This document shows, piece after piece, positions 43,571 through 55,600 of a stretch of DNA of 64,000 nt (within the stretch, counting starts at the first letter, position 1; each line of letters begins with the position of its first letter). This DNA comes from Symbiodinium natans (taxonomy: Eukaryota; Sar; Dinophyceae; Suessiales; Symbiodiniaceae). Where the stretch lies: NCBI GenBank assembly GCA_905221605.1, contig CAJNDS010002272.1, forward strand, positions 360,501 through 424,500, in the 5' to 3' direction. The position numbers were made by a program, and so were the translations under genes. A model generated the notes under the pieces. The model did not search any database. It saw nothing but the letters and a program-made list of their open reading frames with translations, and was not told the origin of the DNA.

Positions 43571-43711
43571 CTTGGCCTGGGGCTGGGTTCAGACTTTGTG
43601 GGTTATTTAACCCTAAACCCTAAACCCTAAACCCTAAACCCTAAACCCTAAACCCTAAACCCTAAACCCTAAACCCCAAACCCTAAACCCTAAACCCTAA
43701 ACCCTAAAGTT

Positions 43712-43800
43712 GGTTTTGGTCAAGGCACTTGATGCGTTCATGGTGGCCTTCCGAGGAAAGGCCAACGGACGAAGTTCATATACGACGGCCGGCAGCGTGA
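43712..43800. other. coding-like island, strand unresolved
   Basis: The + strand reads LVLVKALDAFMVAFRGKANG then RSSYTTAGS with donor AGC|GTGAGG; the - strand reads LTLPAVVYELRPLAFPRKAT. CCCTAAA repeats lie on the left. Confidence 0.35.
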
Positions 43801-43978
43801 GGCAGGGGCAGATGTCTTGTACCTTCTTTTCCGGGGTGGGCTGAGTTTCGGGATCTCGGAATTTGTTGGCTTCAAGTTTCTTGAGGCCAGAATCCTAAAC
43901 CCTAAGCCCTAAACCCGAAGGTGGCGGTATTTTTTCCGTGGTTTTTTTCCGTTTTTTTGTAGTTTTTTTCCGGCCGTC

Positions 43979-44115
43979 TGGCCCAGCAAGCAAGCAAGCA
44001 AGTAAGCAAGCAAGCGAGCCAGCAAGCAAGCAAGGAAAACAAGCAACGGTACCAGCAAGCAAGCAATCAAGCAAGCAAGCAAACAAGCAAGCAAGCAAGC
44101 AAGCAAGCAACCAAG
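43979..44115. repeat. (GCAA)n microsatellite
   Basis: Imperfect CAAG/GCAA tetranucleotide run giving LLAC or KQAS frames. Confidence 0.9.
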
Positions 44116-44129
44116 CCAGCCCCCCCCGC

Positions 44130-45850
44130 TTGGGCTGCGCCCCCCCCCCCCCCCCCCCCCTCCCCCAACCCCCCCGCGTTTTTAGCTAAACCCTAAAAAC
44201 CCTAACCCTAAACCCTAACCCTAACACCCTAAACCCAAACCCTAAACCCTAAACCCTAAAACCCGAAACCTAAATCCTAACCCTCAACCCTAAAAACCCT
44301 AAACCTAAACCCTAACCCTAAACCCTAAACCCTAACCCTAACCCTAAACCCTAAAAACCCTAACCCTCAAACCCGAAACCCCACCCCCCCCGCTTTTTAG
44401 CTTCTTCCAAAGCATGGGGTATCTTGAAACCCATCATGCAAGCACGCTCATGCAGCAATTGAGTTTTGCAAATGGGGGGGGCCTGGCGCCCCCCCCCCCA
44501 CCCCCCCGCTTGGGCTGCGCCCCCCCCCCCCCCCCCCGCCCCAACCCCCCGGCTTGTGAAGCTAAACCCTAAACCCTAAAAACCGAACCCTAAACCCTCA
44601 CCCTAAACCATAACCCCTAGCCCCTAAACCCTAAACCCTAAACCCTAAACCCTAAACCCTAAACCCTAAACCCTAAACCCTAAACCCTAAACCCTAAACC
44701 CTAAACCCAACCCCCCCCGCTTTTTAGCTTCTTTCAAAGCATGTGAATCTTGAAACCCATCATGCAAGCAAACTCATCATGCAAGCATTGAGTTTGCAAA
44801 TGGGGGGGGGGCTGCCCCCCCCGCCCCCCCCCAACCCCCCCGCTTTTTTAAGCTAAACCCTAAAACCTAAACCCTAAACCCTACACCCTACACCCTAAAC
44901 CCTAAACCCTAAACCCTAAACCCTAAACCCTAAACCCTAAACCCTAAACCCTAAACCCATAACCCCTAAACCCTAAACCCTAAACCCTAACCTAAACCCT
45001 AACCCCTAAACCCTAAACCCTAAACCCTAAACCCTAAACCCTAAACCCTAAACCCTAAACCCTAAACCCTAAACCCTAAACCCAACCCCCCCCGCTTTTT
45101 AGCTTCTTTCAAAGCATGTGAATCTTGAAACCCATCATGCAAGCAAACTCATCATGCAAGCATTGAGTTTGCAAATGGGGGGGGGGCTGCCCCCCCCGCC
45201 CCCCCCCAACCCCCCCCCCCCCCCCCCCCCCCCGCTTGGGCTGCGCCCCCCCCCCCCCCCCCCCAACCCCCCCGCTTTTTAAGCTAAACCCTGAACCCTA
45301 ACCCAAACCCTACACCCCCTACCCCTACACCCTAACACCCTAAACCCTAACCCTAAACCTACACCCTTACCCTTAACCCCTAAAAAACCCTAAACCCTAA
45401 ACCCTAAACCCCGAAAACCCTAACCTAAACCCTAAACCCTAAAACCCTAACCCAAACCCTAAACCCTCACCCTAAACCCCTAAACCCTCAAACCCGTAAA
45501 CCCCTAAACCCTAAACCCTAAACCCTAAAACCCTAAACCTAAACCCTAACCCACCCCCCCCCCCCCCCCCCCCCCCCGCTGTAGCGTTTTCAAAGCATTG
45601 AATCTTAAACCCTCCATGCAAGCAACTCACATGCAAGCATTTGAGTTTGCAAATGGGGGGTGGGGTCTGCTCCCCCCTCCAACCCCCCCCGCTTGGGCTG
45701 CGCCCCCCCCCAACCCCCCGCTTTTTTAAGCTAAACCCTAAACCCTAAACCCTAAACCCTAAACCCTAAACCCTAAACCCTAAACCCTAAACCCTAAACC
45801 CTAAACCCTAAACCCTAAACCCTAAACCCTAAACCCTAAACCCTGGGTAT
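44130..45850. repeat. composite satellite with embedded telomere arrays
   Basis: Four copies of an about 85-bp module (CAAAGCATG, CTTGAAACCCATCATGCAAG, GAGTTTGCAAATGGGGGG) start near 44398, 44727, 45100 and 45580. Between them lie a C-run module (CCCCCGCTTGGGCTGCGCCC), the motif CCGCTTTTTAGC, and CCCTAAA arrays (44634-44706, 44890-45085, 45730-45845). Telomere-type DNA is here part of a larger tandem unit of roughly 330-480 bp. Confidence 0.85.
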
Positions 45851-45967
45851 ATAGGGTTTATAGGGGAGGGCTCAGTACCCCCTCGACCCAAGAGGTTCCC
45901 GACCAGCAAGCCAGAAAAAAACTACAAAAAAAAACGGAAAAAAACTACGGAAAAAAATCCCAGCCCC

Positions 45968-46067
45968 NNNNNNNNNNNNNNNNNNNNNNNNNNNNNNNNN
46001 NNNNNNNNNNNNNNNNNNNNNNNNNNNNNNNNNNNNNNNNNNNNNNNNNNNNNNNNNNNNNNNNNNN
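45968..46067. other. assembly gap, 100 N
   Basis: Exactly 100 N at the right edge of the composite satellite. Confidence 0.99.
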
Positions 46068-46263
46068 TCAACCCTAAACCTTGAAACCAGCCCGCCTCAT
46101 CTTCCCTACAGCATTGTGGCACATGCTACCCAAAATACCTGTTAAAAGAAAAATAGGCTCCTAAAACCCTAAACCCTAAGCCCTAAACCCCAATCCCTAA
46201 ACCCTAAACCCTACAACCTAAAACCTAATCCCAAACGGTATAGGCCCATGTTGGGAAAGCCAG

Positions 46264-46497
46264 GCCACACAACGCATCTTCCGCATCCTGGAGTACATGG
46301 CCGCAACGCCCAGAGGGAGGGCTCAGGGTTTAGGGTTTAGGGTTTAGGGTTTAGGGTTTAGGGTTTAGGGTTTAGGGTTTAGGGCTTAGGGTTTAGGGTT
46401 TGGGGTTTAGGGTTTAGGGCTTAGGGTTTCCGGATCTTTCACATCTGTGGACTAGTCCAAGAAGCACTTCGGGCTTGACTCTGGCTTTGTGCTCTGA
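46264..46497 (+). CDS. 3' end of unknown gene, fully telomeric GC-AG intron
   Basis: Exon 46264-46320 after acceptor AAGCCAG reads ATQRIFRILEYMAATPRGR. The intron (46321-46455, 135 nt) begins GCTCAGGGTTTAGGG, is mostly TTTAGGG units, and ends GGACTAG. Terminal exon 46456-46497 reads SKKHFGLDSGFVL and TGA. Phase 0/0 with the GC donor. Product not recognised. Confidence 0.52.
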
Positions 46498-46781
46498 GGG
46501 TTCAGGGTTAAGGGTTTAGGGATTGGGGTTTGGTTGAGGGCTTAGGGTTTAGGGTTTAGGGTTTCGGGTTTAGGGTTTAGGGTTTAGGGTTTAGGGTTTA
46601 GGGTTTAGGGTTTAGGGTTTAGGGTTTAGGGCTTGGGGTTTGGTTGAGGGCTTAGGGTGACACATGACCCGAAGCGACCGATCTTGGCGAGCTCTATTTT
46701 CGCTCGAAGCTTCGTTCGGGTCCCTTCTTGTTGTTCGTCCGTTTTGCTTTGGGACTCTGTTACGTATATATTCATATTCAT

Positions 46782-46822
46782 ATACATACATACATACATA
46801 CATACATACATAAATACATACA
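46782..46822. repeat. (CATA)n microsatellite
   Basis: ATACATAC run following an AT-rich segment. Confidence 0.9.
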
Positions 46823-47065
46823 TGGACGAAGTAATGGAACCCGAAACCCTAAACCCTAGCCCTAAACCCCACATGCCTGGCCGCGGAGCCTCCCTGCACT
46901 GACCTGACACTTCTCGAGGATTCTGGTGTTCATCGCGTTGGCTTAGGGTGCAGGGTTTAGGGTTTAGGGTTTAGGGTTTAGGGTTTAGGGTTCAGGGTTT
47001 AGAGTTTAGAGTTTAGGGTTTAGTGTTGTTTTTACAAGGGGAAACCACGGATCTTGAGGGTTTAG

Positions 47066-47114
47066 GCAAGCCGGCCTTTGACCCCCCTCCGGTGATTCCT
47101 GATGTATGGGCAAG
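47066..47114 (+). CDS. candidate 49-nt exon
   Basis: Acceptor GGGTTTAG, itself formed by a telomere-type unit, then KPAFDPPPVIPDVWA, donor GCAAG|GTTCCC. Proline-rich; unknown. Confidence 0.4.
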
Positions 47115-47469
47115 GTTCCCTAAACCCCCTCTGACACGACATACGAAACTCTGCACCCAGAACCCGTAAACTCTACACCGTCAAGAGGTAGGACTTGCGT
47201 GACTCCCTACCCTAAACCCAGTAACCCTGCAACCTTGTTCCTTACTTAGCTTCCTGGTTCTTGGTAGGGACTGCGGGATTTGGGACCCTTTTTAACCCCT
47301 TAACTCAAAGGGTATACGTTGAGGGGGGGTAAAAAGTACCTAGTTCCCTCATCCCCTACTAAAAACCGGGCCTTTTCCTAAGCCCTAAACCCTAAACCCC
47401 AAACCCTAAACCCTAAACCCTAAACCCTAAACCCTAAGGGGTATTGGGTTTCCCTTTCTCCCTGATCAG

Positions 47470-47532
47470 GTTCCTGTCCATGTCATCGTTCCTATGCTCC
47501 GTGGTGCGGTCATCGCGGAGAAGGCCGGTCGA
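47470..47532 (+). CDS. candidate exon
   Basis: Polypyrimidine tract and acceptor CTGATCAG, 21 codons VPVHVIVPMLRGAVIAEKAG then R, donor CGA|GTGATT, TTTAGGG array after it. Convincing protein composition; family not identified. Confidence 0.5.
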
Positions 47533-47581
47533 GTGATTAGGGTTTTAGGGTTTAGGGTTTAGGGTTTAGGGTTTAGGGTTT

Positions 47582-47680
47582 AGGGATGTTCCCCCTTCTA
47601 CAAACAGTCCTTAGTAAGTATTATTAGTCGGGGTACTATACTTGCCAAGAAGGACTGCCAGTATGAGGGGGAACATCCCA
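47582..47680. mobile_element. palindromic element inserted in telomere-type array
   Basis: AGGGATGTTCCCCCTTCTAC on the left merges with the preceding TTTAGGG array; right end GAGGGGGAACATCCCA. A lone half-terminus (ATAAGGGGGAACATTCCA) lies nearby at 47707-47724. Confidence 0.7.
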
Positions 47681-48076
47681 AGTTTTTGGGCTTTGGGCTT
47701 GCTTTTATAAGGGGGAACATTCCATATATAAGGGCTTAGGGATGTCGCGGTTTAGGGGTTTAGTAGGGTTTGGGGCGTAGGGGTTTGCGGTTTGGCGTTG
47801 AGGGATATAGGGTTTAGGGACAGAGGGGTTTAGGGTTTCGGGTTTCGTATATTCTTGGGTTTAGGGACATAGGGGTTGTGGGTTTGGGGTTTAGGGATGT
47901 GGGGGTTTAGGGTTTGGGGTTTAGGGCTAGGGTGTAGGGATGAGGGTTTGGGGTGCAGGGTTCGGTGTTTAGAATATAGGAGCTTAGGGTTTTCGGGTTT
48001 GGGGATATAGGTTTTAGGGTTTGGGGGTCAGGGTTTAGGCGTTGGGTGTTAGAGCTTCGGGGTGTATGGGTGAGAG

Positions 48077-48133
48077 TGCCCCTGAAGATTCTCAAGTCGC
48101 TGGACCAGACTTGTCCCGACGAGATCAGACCAC
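48077..48133 (+). CDS. candidate exon
   Basis: Acceptor GGTGAGAG, frame PLKILKSLDQTCPDEIRPQ, donor CAA|GTTTGC; the frame stays open to about 48189. The plus strand reads more naturally than the minus. May precede the cyclase gene. Confidence 0.42.
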
Positions 48134-48286
48134 AAGTTTGCGTCACTCTGAAACCCCAAGTCCCCAGAACAGAGTCGAGTGGGGACGGGTTTAGGGTTTA
48201 GGGTTTGGGTTTTGGGTTACATGACACAGCCCCGAGCCCAGAAATCCTAAGCCAAAGGGCCCCCTATAGAAGCGTTCTCCACGCAG

Positions 48287-48350
48287 GTGAACCGAGCGTC
48301 GATCCTGTTCGTGATGTTTGTGGACTTCGACCAGACTGCACGAAAGTGGG
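48287..48350 (+). CDS. candidate exon, possibly cyclase-related
   Basis: Acceptor CCACGCAG, 21 codons VNRASILFVMFVDFDQTARK and W plus one base, GC donor GTGGG|GCTCTC. The order small-I-L-F-V-x-F-V-D-F recalls the first strand of class III cyclase domains (VxxLFxDI). It lies 1.3 kb before the assembled cyclase exons, so it may be part of that gene or of a second cyclase-like domain; this is a guess. Confidence 0.45.
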
Positions 48351-48452
48351 GCTCTCTAGGGGATTTAGGGTTTAGGGTTTAGGGTTTAGGGTTTAGGGTC
48401 TAGGGTTTAGGGTTTAGGGTTTAGGGTTTAGGGGGGGTTTAGGGTTCAGGGT

Positions 48453-48553
48453 TGGGATGTTCCCCCTTATGCTAACAGTCCCTAAGAGGGACTATGGGAA
48501 CCCCCTTACGAGAATCCCTATGAAGGACTGTAGTACAAGGGGGGAACATCCCA
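48453..48553. mobile_element. palindromic element, TGGGATGTTCC family
   Basis: TGGGATGTTCCCCCTTATGC on the left and AAGGGGGGAACATCCCA on the right. Flanking 10-mers GGTTCAGGGT and AGTACAGTGT match at seven in-register positions. Confidence 0.8.
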
Positions 48554-49389
48554 AGTACAGTGTGTAAACTTAGACTCCTATGCCAGGATTCGAAACGTAG
48601 AATTTACTGGCTGTCAAGGAGTTTTCGGCTTAGGGTTTTCAAGCTTTAGGCAACCCTGAACCACTCCTTCCGAATCAATATATGGAGGGAGCGGAGTGCT
48701 AGCCCTAAACCCGAAACCCAAAGCCCTAAATCCTAAACCCTGTATGAAGACCCAGGAAATATAGGGGGGGAGGTACTGGCCTGCCTCGTCCAGTCAAGAG
48801 TTTGTAGTTCAGGCGGTTTTACCATCAACCCGAAAGCTTGAAAAGCTTGAAAGCCCTCATTAGGGTTTGGGGTTTGGGGTTCAAGGGCTTACGGTTTTGG
48901 CTTAAGGGTTTCCGGGCTTAGGGTCTGGGGTCCTCACGCTTCAACCCTAAGCCCAAAACCCTAGGCCCCCTAAAAACCCTTCGCCCAAACACCTTCTGAA
49001 TAATAAACCCTAAACCCTAAACCCTAAATCCAAAACCCAAAAATCCCTGAACCCCTGAGCCCCGAAAACCTTCTGAAGAAACCTGAACCCTCAACCGTGC
49101 ACCCTAAACCCCGAAAGCCTTCTGACGAGTAACCCTAAACCCTAAACCCTAAACCCCAAAAGACAGTAGCGCTGAAGAGCCCTGAGCCCTCGAAGGGCTT
49201 GGGGTTCAGGGTTTAGGGTTTAGGGTTTAGGGTTTAGGGTTTGGGGTTTGGGGTTTGGGGTTTGGGGTTTGGGGTTTAGGGTTTGGGGTTCGGGGTTTGG
49301 GGCTTGGGGTTTGGGGTGTAGGGTTTAGGGTACCCCCAAACCCCCCCCCACTGAAGACTCCCCACATGCCCCCTTGTGAGCCTCGCCAG

Positions 49390-49444
49390 GAAGGAGCTGG
49401 GGTCCCAGTCTGCCTCCGCACCAAGCAGTTGAATTCGGCTTCAG
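49390..49444 (+). CDS. candidate exon upstream of cyclase core
   Basis: Acceptor CTCGCCAG, 18 codons EGAGVPVCLRTKQLNSAS plus one base, donor CAG|GATTTC (GA type) or slightly later. Probably part of the following gene; phase link to 49613 is unresolved. Confidence 0.42.
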
Positions 49445-49612
49445 GATTTCGGATTGAGGGTTTAGGGTTCAGGGTTCAGGGTTTAGGGTTTAGGGTTTAG
49501 TTATATAGGGTTTTGGTTTAGGGTTAGGGTTTAGGGTTTAGGATTTATATAGGGTTTGGGTCTAGGGCTGATGGTTTGGGATTTGATTTGAATAGGTCTT
49601 GTGGTTTCGGAG

Positions 49613-52600
49613 TTCAGGGTGCTTCAGGACTCCATGAGTATCTTGAGGCATGTTACGAGAACCCTGGCTCCCAACCAGCAACTTCATACCTCTTCAAAGC
49701 GGCCCCTTCCCAAACCCCTACAACGCGGGCCTGGGGGGCGGCAGGGTTTAGGATTTCCTGGTGTTTGGGGCGGCAGGGTGCCATGTGTTGTGCATGATCT
49801 TGCCGGGGAGAGGTGGTGCCCTGAGAGCCCTAAAGCGTCTAAACCCTAAACCCCTAGACCCCTATACTCACTATACTCTATATATTTATGTGTGGAGAGA
49901 GTGAGAGAGAGAGAGAGAAGCCATGGCACACGGTTTTATGGAAATGGCTACGCAGCCCTGAAGCACTTGCCGGCCCATCCTTCCCCAGGCCGGAGGCATT
50001 GCTGGCGTATCTGCCACCCGGACTGAGCAGCACACTGGGTTTAGGGTTTAGGGTTGAGGGTTTAGGGTTTAGGGCTATCCTACTCTTTCAGTGTTTTTTT
50101 TGGGGGTTCAACCCTGAGGCTGTTGCTCTGCATTCGTGATCTTGGGTCTTCGGGCTTGGGGATTAGGGTGTAAGAAACATTGAGTAATCCTTTTAGTAAC
50201 CTACAGGCTGAACGTTAGGATCTGCATGCCGAGGGGAGTGGACGTCCAGGGGGGGGCCGAAGCCAATCGTGAGGTTAGAGTCATGAGCGTTTTTGTTGAT
50301 CTGATTTTTTTTTGTTTGGCCTTTTGGGGCAGCCAAGACCTAGGAACCACTACTTTACGAAGTTCGATGACATCTGCTCCGCGCACGAGGCAGCACCTTG
50401 TTAAGGGCAATTTTGGGGACGTAGAGGCAAAGAGCATGAGATGAGACTAAACCCTAAACCTTAAGACTCCAGAACCTTCAGGATTCAGGGTGCTACGACA
50501 GTTCTTACCATGTTGCCCAACACGTTCGTCTACCAGGATATTCCTGCATGTTCAGGCACACGCCAATGGCTCAAAGTGTTCCGGACCCACGACCCTTAGA
50601 CTCTCAGTTCTTGTATTCAAGCTTGTAGGTCTCCGTGGTGTGGGGTTGTAGGTCTTAAGAGACCTTGAGACCCCCTGCTTGTGGTGAGACTGGAAGGTCA
50701 CCAAAATCGAGACGGTGGGCGAAGAGTGCGCATCCAGTGATACGCGCTATGGGACGAAGCACAAAACCTGAACGCAATCCCCAAACACGTACAACACCCC
50801 ACCCAACAAGAGAAGGAAAAGCCTTACAACCCACCCCCAACCCGAATGAAGCCGCAATGACCGCCTTAAGTTCAAAGCTCCCGTGGTCGGGTTTTGCATG
50901 ATGTTTCAGTTTCGACCGAGTTCGTTGGTTTTTGTTGGGGAGTCGCGTTTTGGGGGGGTGAAATTGGTTGAAGATTTGCCGGGGATCTCAGATTCTTGGC
51001 CCTACCCCCACCCCTCCGGAATGCACAGTCAGAGAACCTGGATTAACCGTAAACCCTAAACCCTAAAAGGGTGGGTTGAAGTTGAACCTGAGACCCCAAA
51101 CCCCTGGCCTTGAACCCTAAAGCTACAACGCCCGCAGTCGCAAAAACGCACAAGCCGCGATCTCAGGGGTTATATTAGGGTTTAGGCTTAGGGGGGTTTG
51201 GGGCTGTGGGGTTCGGGGTTGCAGTTGGGGCTTAGGGTTCAACCAATCAACTAACCTCTTTTCCCCCGCCCGGACCCCTCATTCCCCCCGCACCCCTCAA
51301 TCTCCAAAGCCCTGCGCCCGCAGACCCTAAACCCTAAACCCTAAACCCTAAACCCTAAACCCTAAACCCTAAACCCTAAACCCTAAACCCTAAACCCTAA
51401 ACCCTAAACCCTTTGGGGACAGGTACGTCTCGGCCGTTGGCGTGGTTCCAAGAGACATCGAGGTCGAGGGCGGTGGCCTCCCAAAACCCAAAGCCCGTAT
51501 TCCTAAACCCTAAAGCCTAAACCCTAAACCCTAAACCCTAACCCCTAAACCCTAGCAGTTTAAGGGACTTTTCGAAGTTCGCAGTGGCTCATGGATGTTG
51601 CATGTCTCGTTGCACGATAGAGCTGCCTGATTGCAGAGGTTTAGCGTTTTGGGCTCCTGGGATCCGGGACTTGGGGTTCGGATGTAGAGGGTGTGAAGGT
51701 CTTGGTTTCGGGGTCAAGGCCCTTTTCTGTAAGTTTGAACCCAGGTTGAGTGCACGCAGCTGTACTTCTGCGAAGTTGTGAACACGAAACCCTAGGACTA
51801 AACCCTCAACCAGAATGCGACAGCACCACCCATCCCGGCAACCTGCACCCCAACAGGGTTTGGGTTTAGGGTTTAGGGTTTAGGGTTTGGGTGCCCTTCA
51901 CTCCTAACCTCACAAGGCTTCATGAAGCAGAGCTGGTGCCCCAATCACAAGGATGAACTAGAGTTTACCCCAAATTCCTACACCCCACACCTGTCTGGGT
52001 CAGGATCCCTGGGGTGTATAGGCCCCTGCTCCAGCCACCCTAACTGCATGACGCAGTCGAAATCCAAGATTGAAGGCCTGACCCAATGATGAGCATGATG
52101 GTTGGCTCGAGTTCCTGGGCCATAAGATACCGACCACTTCAACCAATTCGATGGACAAGGGCTCGTGGTTGCGCCAACTGCTTCAGGGGATGCCCCGCAG
52201 TGCTATTGTACCATGAGCCCTGTGCGTCTTCTGAAGCCGGCTCGCTGATCGACCCGTAACCTTGATTCCTTTGCCCCCACGAACTCACCTGATTCCAGGC
52301 ACTCTGTGCTGCCACAAGATTTTCGGCTACAGGGTTGCAGACCAGGTTCCTAGAATCCTTGCTTGCGGTCGTTTCGAGGTACTCCAGCGTGGCATCGGTG
52401 CGTACATGCGATGCTGGGCTCGTAGAACTGTCACAGGGAAGCCTGGCCAAGCGCTGCGCGCAGTATGTTTTGCTTGACAACTTGCAACATGTGTCAGGCT
52501 GACTTCTGAACTAGTACCAAGAGGGAGAAAACGTGTGCGGGCTCACAAGGCGAATGACGCAGTTAGGCAAGCCCGCATAGTTATACACCTCGTTGATGTG

Positions 52601-55600
52601 CTTGCTTGCTTTTTGGCCGGTGCTAGTACTCTCTCACAACGTTGTCCCTTAGTTCAAACGTCACGGTGGCTTTCGTTTCAACTTTGGGGTAAGCCCAAGA
52701 CAACGCACGACAGACTTGAAACCCAAGCTCTGCCCTTGCTGCTGAAACAAGTTCCAAACTCTGCACAGAACTTCCGAAGACCATACTGTGCACCAACCAC
52801 CAAGCATGGATCCACTACCCAGCACTTCTACCTTGTGACAGGCCGACAAAGAAATGGGCCATGCGGTTATCCTGGGGCGCTTGATCAAGGTGTCAGTTGA
52901 GCTTTGCGGGTGCAGTGAGACTTCGCTCTTTTCGGATCATTCGGATTATTTTCTGAACGTCGTGGAATGGCCCATAGGATCTATATACATAAATAAATCA
53001 ACAAATCTACATATGTATGTATATATATATAGAAACATTTGTGGACATGTATAGATATATGTGTGTATACATATATGTACATATGTGTATATATATATAT
53101 ACGTATATATATATAATATGAACACATACACATGGCTATTGTATATTGTACATACACAGGGAGACAATGTAAGGGGATCGCATTGATAATTACTTAGGAG
53201 CATTTACGTAAACCGCAAGTACCGCCCAACCCAGTGAGACGTCCTGGCAACCACGGACTCGAGCCCTATAAGAAGGGTAGGGTTTGGGTTTAGGGTTTAG
53301 GTTTCATGGTTCACGGTTTAGGGTTTGAGGATTAGGCTTTGGGGCTTGCACTACTCGCATTCCCCAGCCCATTCCCCAACCTTTGCGCTGGGATGCCTCC
53401 TACGTAGCTAGGGTCAGGGTCCATGCAGACAAACCGACAAGCAAAAGAGGGCACCAATTTTGGCTAGCCTAAACCCTAAACCCTACACCCCAAAGTCTAA
53501 ATAGGAACCCTGTTAGCCCAAGGCCCCCCCAACTTTGGAACTCCGCTTGCAAAACGCAGGCGGCCAAGGAAATTCTCAGGGTCCAGCGCGACACGCAAGG
53601 CTCCGAAGAGGAGCGCCAAACAACCTTCTTGCGGTACGTAGGAACCCTAAACCCTAAACCCTAAACCCTACACCCTAGAAGGTTTGCGGCTTGACGTGTA
53701 AGGGGCTTCGGGTTCAACATGCTTTTGGGATTTAGGTTGAAGCTGTTTGGGGCAGAGGAACTGCTTCCCCACGGTCCTATGTTGGTTAAACCCCTTCAAC
53801 GCCAGAGGCGCAAACCTTATAGGGTTTAGAGTTTAGGGTTTAGGGTTTAGGGTTTCGGGTTTAGGGTTTAGGGTTTAGGAACTCGCCAGGACATGGGAAA
53901 GACAAAACTATAGGGGTCGGAATAGTTGCTAATGGTATTCCCTTACGGACCCTAGATTAAATCCACTCTAATTACCCCCAAAAGCCCCATGTTAATTGTT
54001 GAACACCCTATTTTCCGTCCCAAGCACTGAAAGCAGGAGGTAAAGTTGAAGATGGGCATTCACACAGGGCCAGTTGTGCGACGCTCACGTGCAAAGATAG
54101 GCAAGACCTGCAAGATGCAAGATCGAGAGTTGGGGGGCTTAGTATAGGGCGGTCTAGGGTTTAGGGTTTAGGGTTTAGGGTTTAGGGTTTAGGGTTTAGG
54201 GTTGAATATAGATAGGAGTCAAGCCAGCAGATAGACGTCAACTTTGCGTGGCTCTTTTGCAAGGTTCCCCCGCCTTTGACAGCATAGCCAGCGTGGGGCT
54301 GTTGCGTTTTGTTCATGACGGTTCCCACAGTCCATGTCGACAGGGTTTAGGACTTATGATTTTAGGGTTTAGGGTTTAGGGTTTAGGACTTAGGGTTTTG
54401 GGGTTTAGGGTTTAGGATTTAGGGTTTAGGGTTTAGGGTTGCTTTGTGCAGCAGAGCCTTGCAGCTAAATGCAGTGGTGGGCTTAGGGCTTAGGCTGGAG
54501 GTTTAGGGCTTAGGGTGATCCTTTTTCGGTACTTCCTCGCGGCCGATGCTCCAAGGGACCATGATATTTTTTGGGAACCCGAAGCACAGACCCTATAAAT
54601 CTTAAACCCTAAACCCTAAACCCAATTTGGGTTTAGGGTTATAGGGATCCTTTTAAGGGTCTCTAAAGGGAGGATGGGAGGGAGGAGGATAATGACTTGC
54701 TGGCTCTTCCTCGCGAATTCAGGGAATTAGGCGCCATTGGGTTGAGGGTTTAGGGTTTAGGGCTACCAAACTCCCTGAACCCGAAGCCCGAAACCCTAAA
54801 CCCTAACCTGCAACCCCTCAATCCCTGTTGTGAGCCCGTAGCTTACTGGGCAACTCGGGGGCGAATGACTCTCACCTGCCAAGGTGGCCGGGGTCATTGG
54901 GCAGAAGCTGCCCAGGTGCAGCCCTAAACCCCACAGCCCTACACCCTAAACCCTAAACCTTATACCCTAAACCCTAAACCCTAAACCCTAAACCCTAAAC
55001 CCTAAACCCTAAACCCTAAACCCTAAACCCTAAACCCTAAACCCTAAACCCTAAACCCTAAACCCTAGACCCTAGACCCTAAACCCTAAACCCTAAACCC
55101 GAACCCCAAGCCCTAAAACCTACACTCCGCCCGTACCTGGACCATGGGTTCGTACACTAGGTAGGCCCTTCAGTACGCCCCCTGGCTGAGTGGTACCCTC
55201 TTGCCCTTTTTGGCTTCTGGGTTCCCCTTAGAAAAGTACTTAGCACCAAAAAGGGTACCCTTATCAGAATATGGTTCCTGGGGCTACCATGCCTTAAAGG
55301 GCTGAACTCAGAGGAACGAATTTGGGCACGCGTTCAGGGGGCTTCAGGGGCTTGGCGGGGGGGGGGGGGGGGGTCCGGTCCTCCCCGAGGTTTCTTAACG
55401 CTATAAGCCGAAACCCTAAGCGTACAGAAGAACCTCTGTTAGCTGGGCTTTGTAGATTACCCCTCTTGAAGCCATACTGGACATCGGGTTTAGGGCTTAG
55501 CAGGGCTGGTAGGGTTGACAAGGCCAATTGGACGAAGGGGTGGATAGGATTACTCGGGGCGAATAGGGGTATCGGATGAACAGGTTCATCGAAATCATAG

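Noticed and set aside
53455-53466. Spliced-leader-like TTTTGGCT
   Set aside because: The match to a dinoflagellate spliced leader is only partial and lies in an exon/donor context; no leader gene structure is present.
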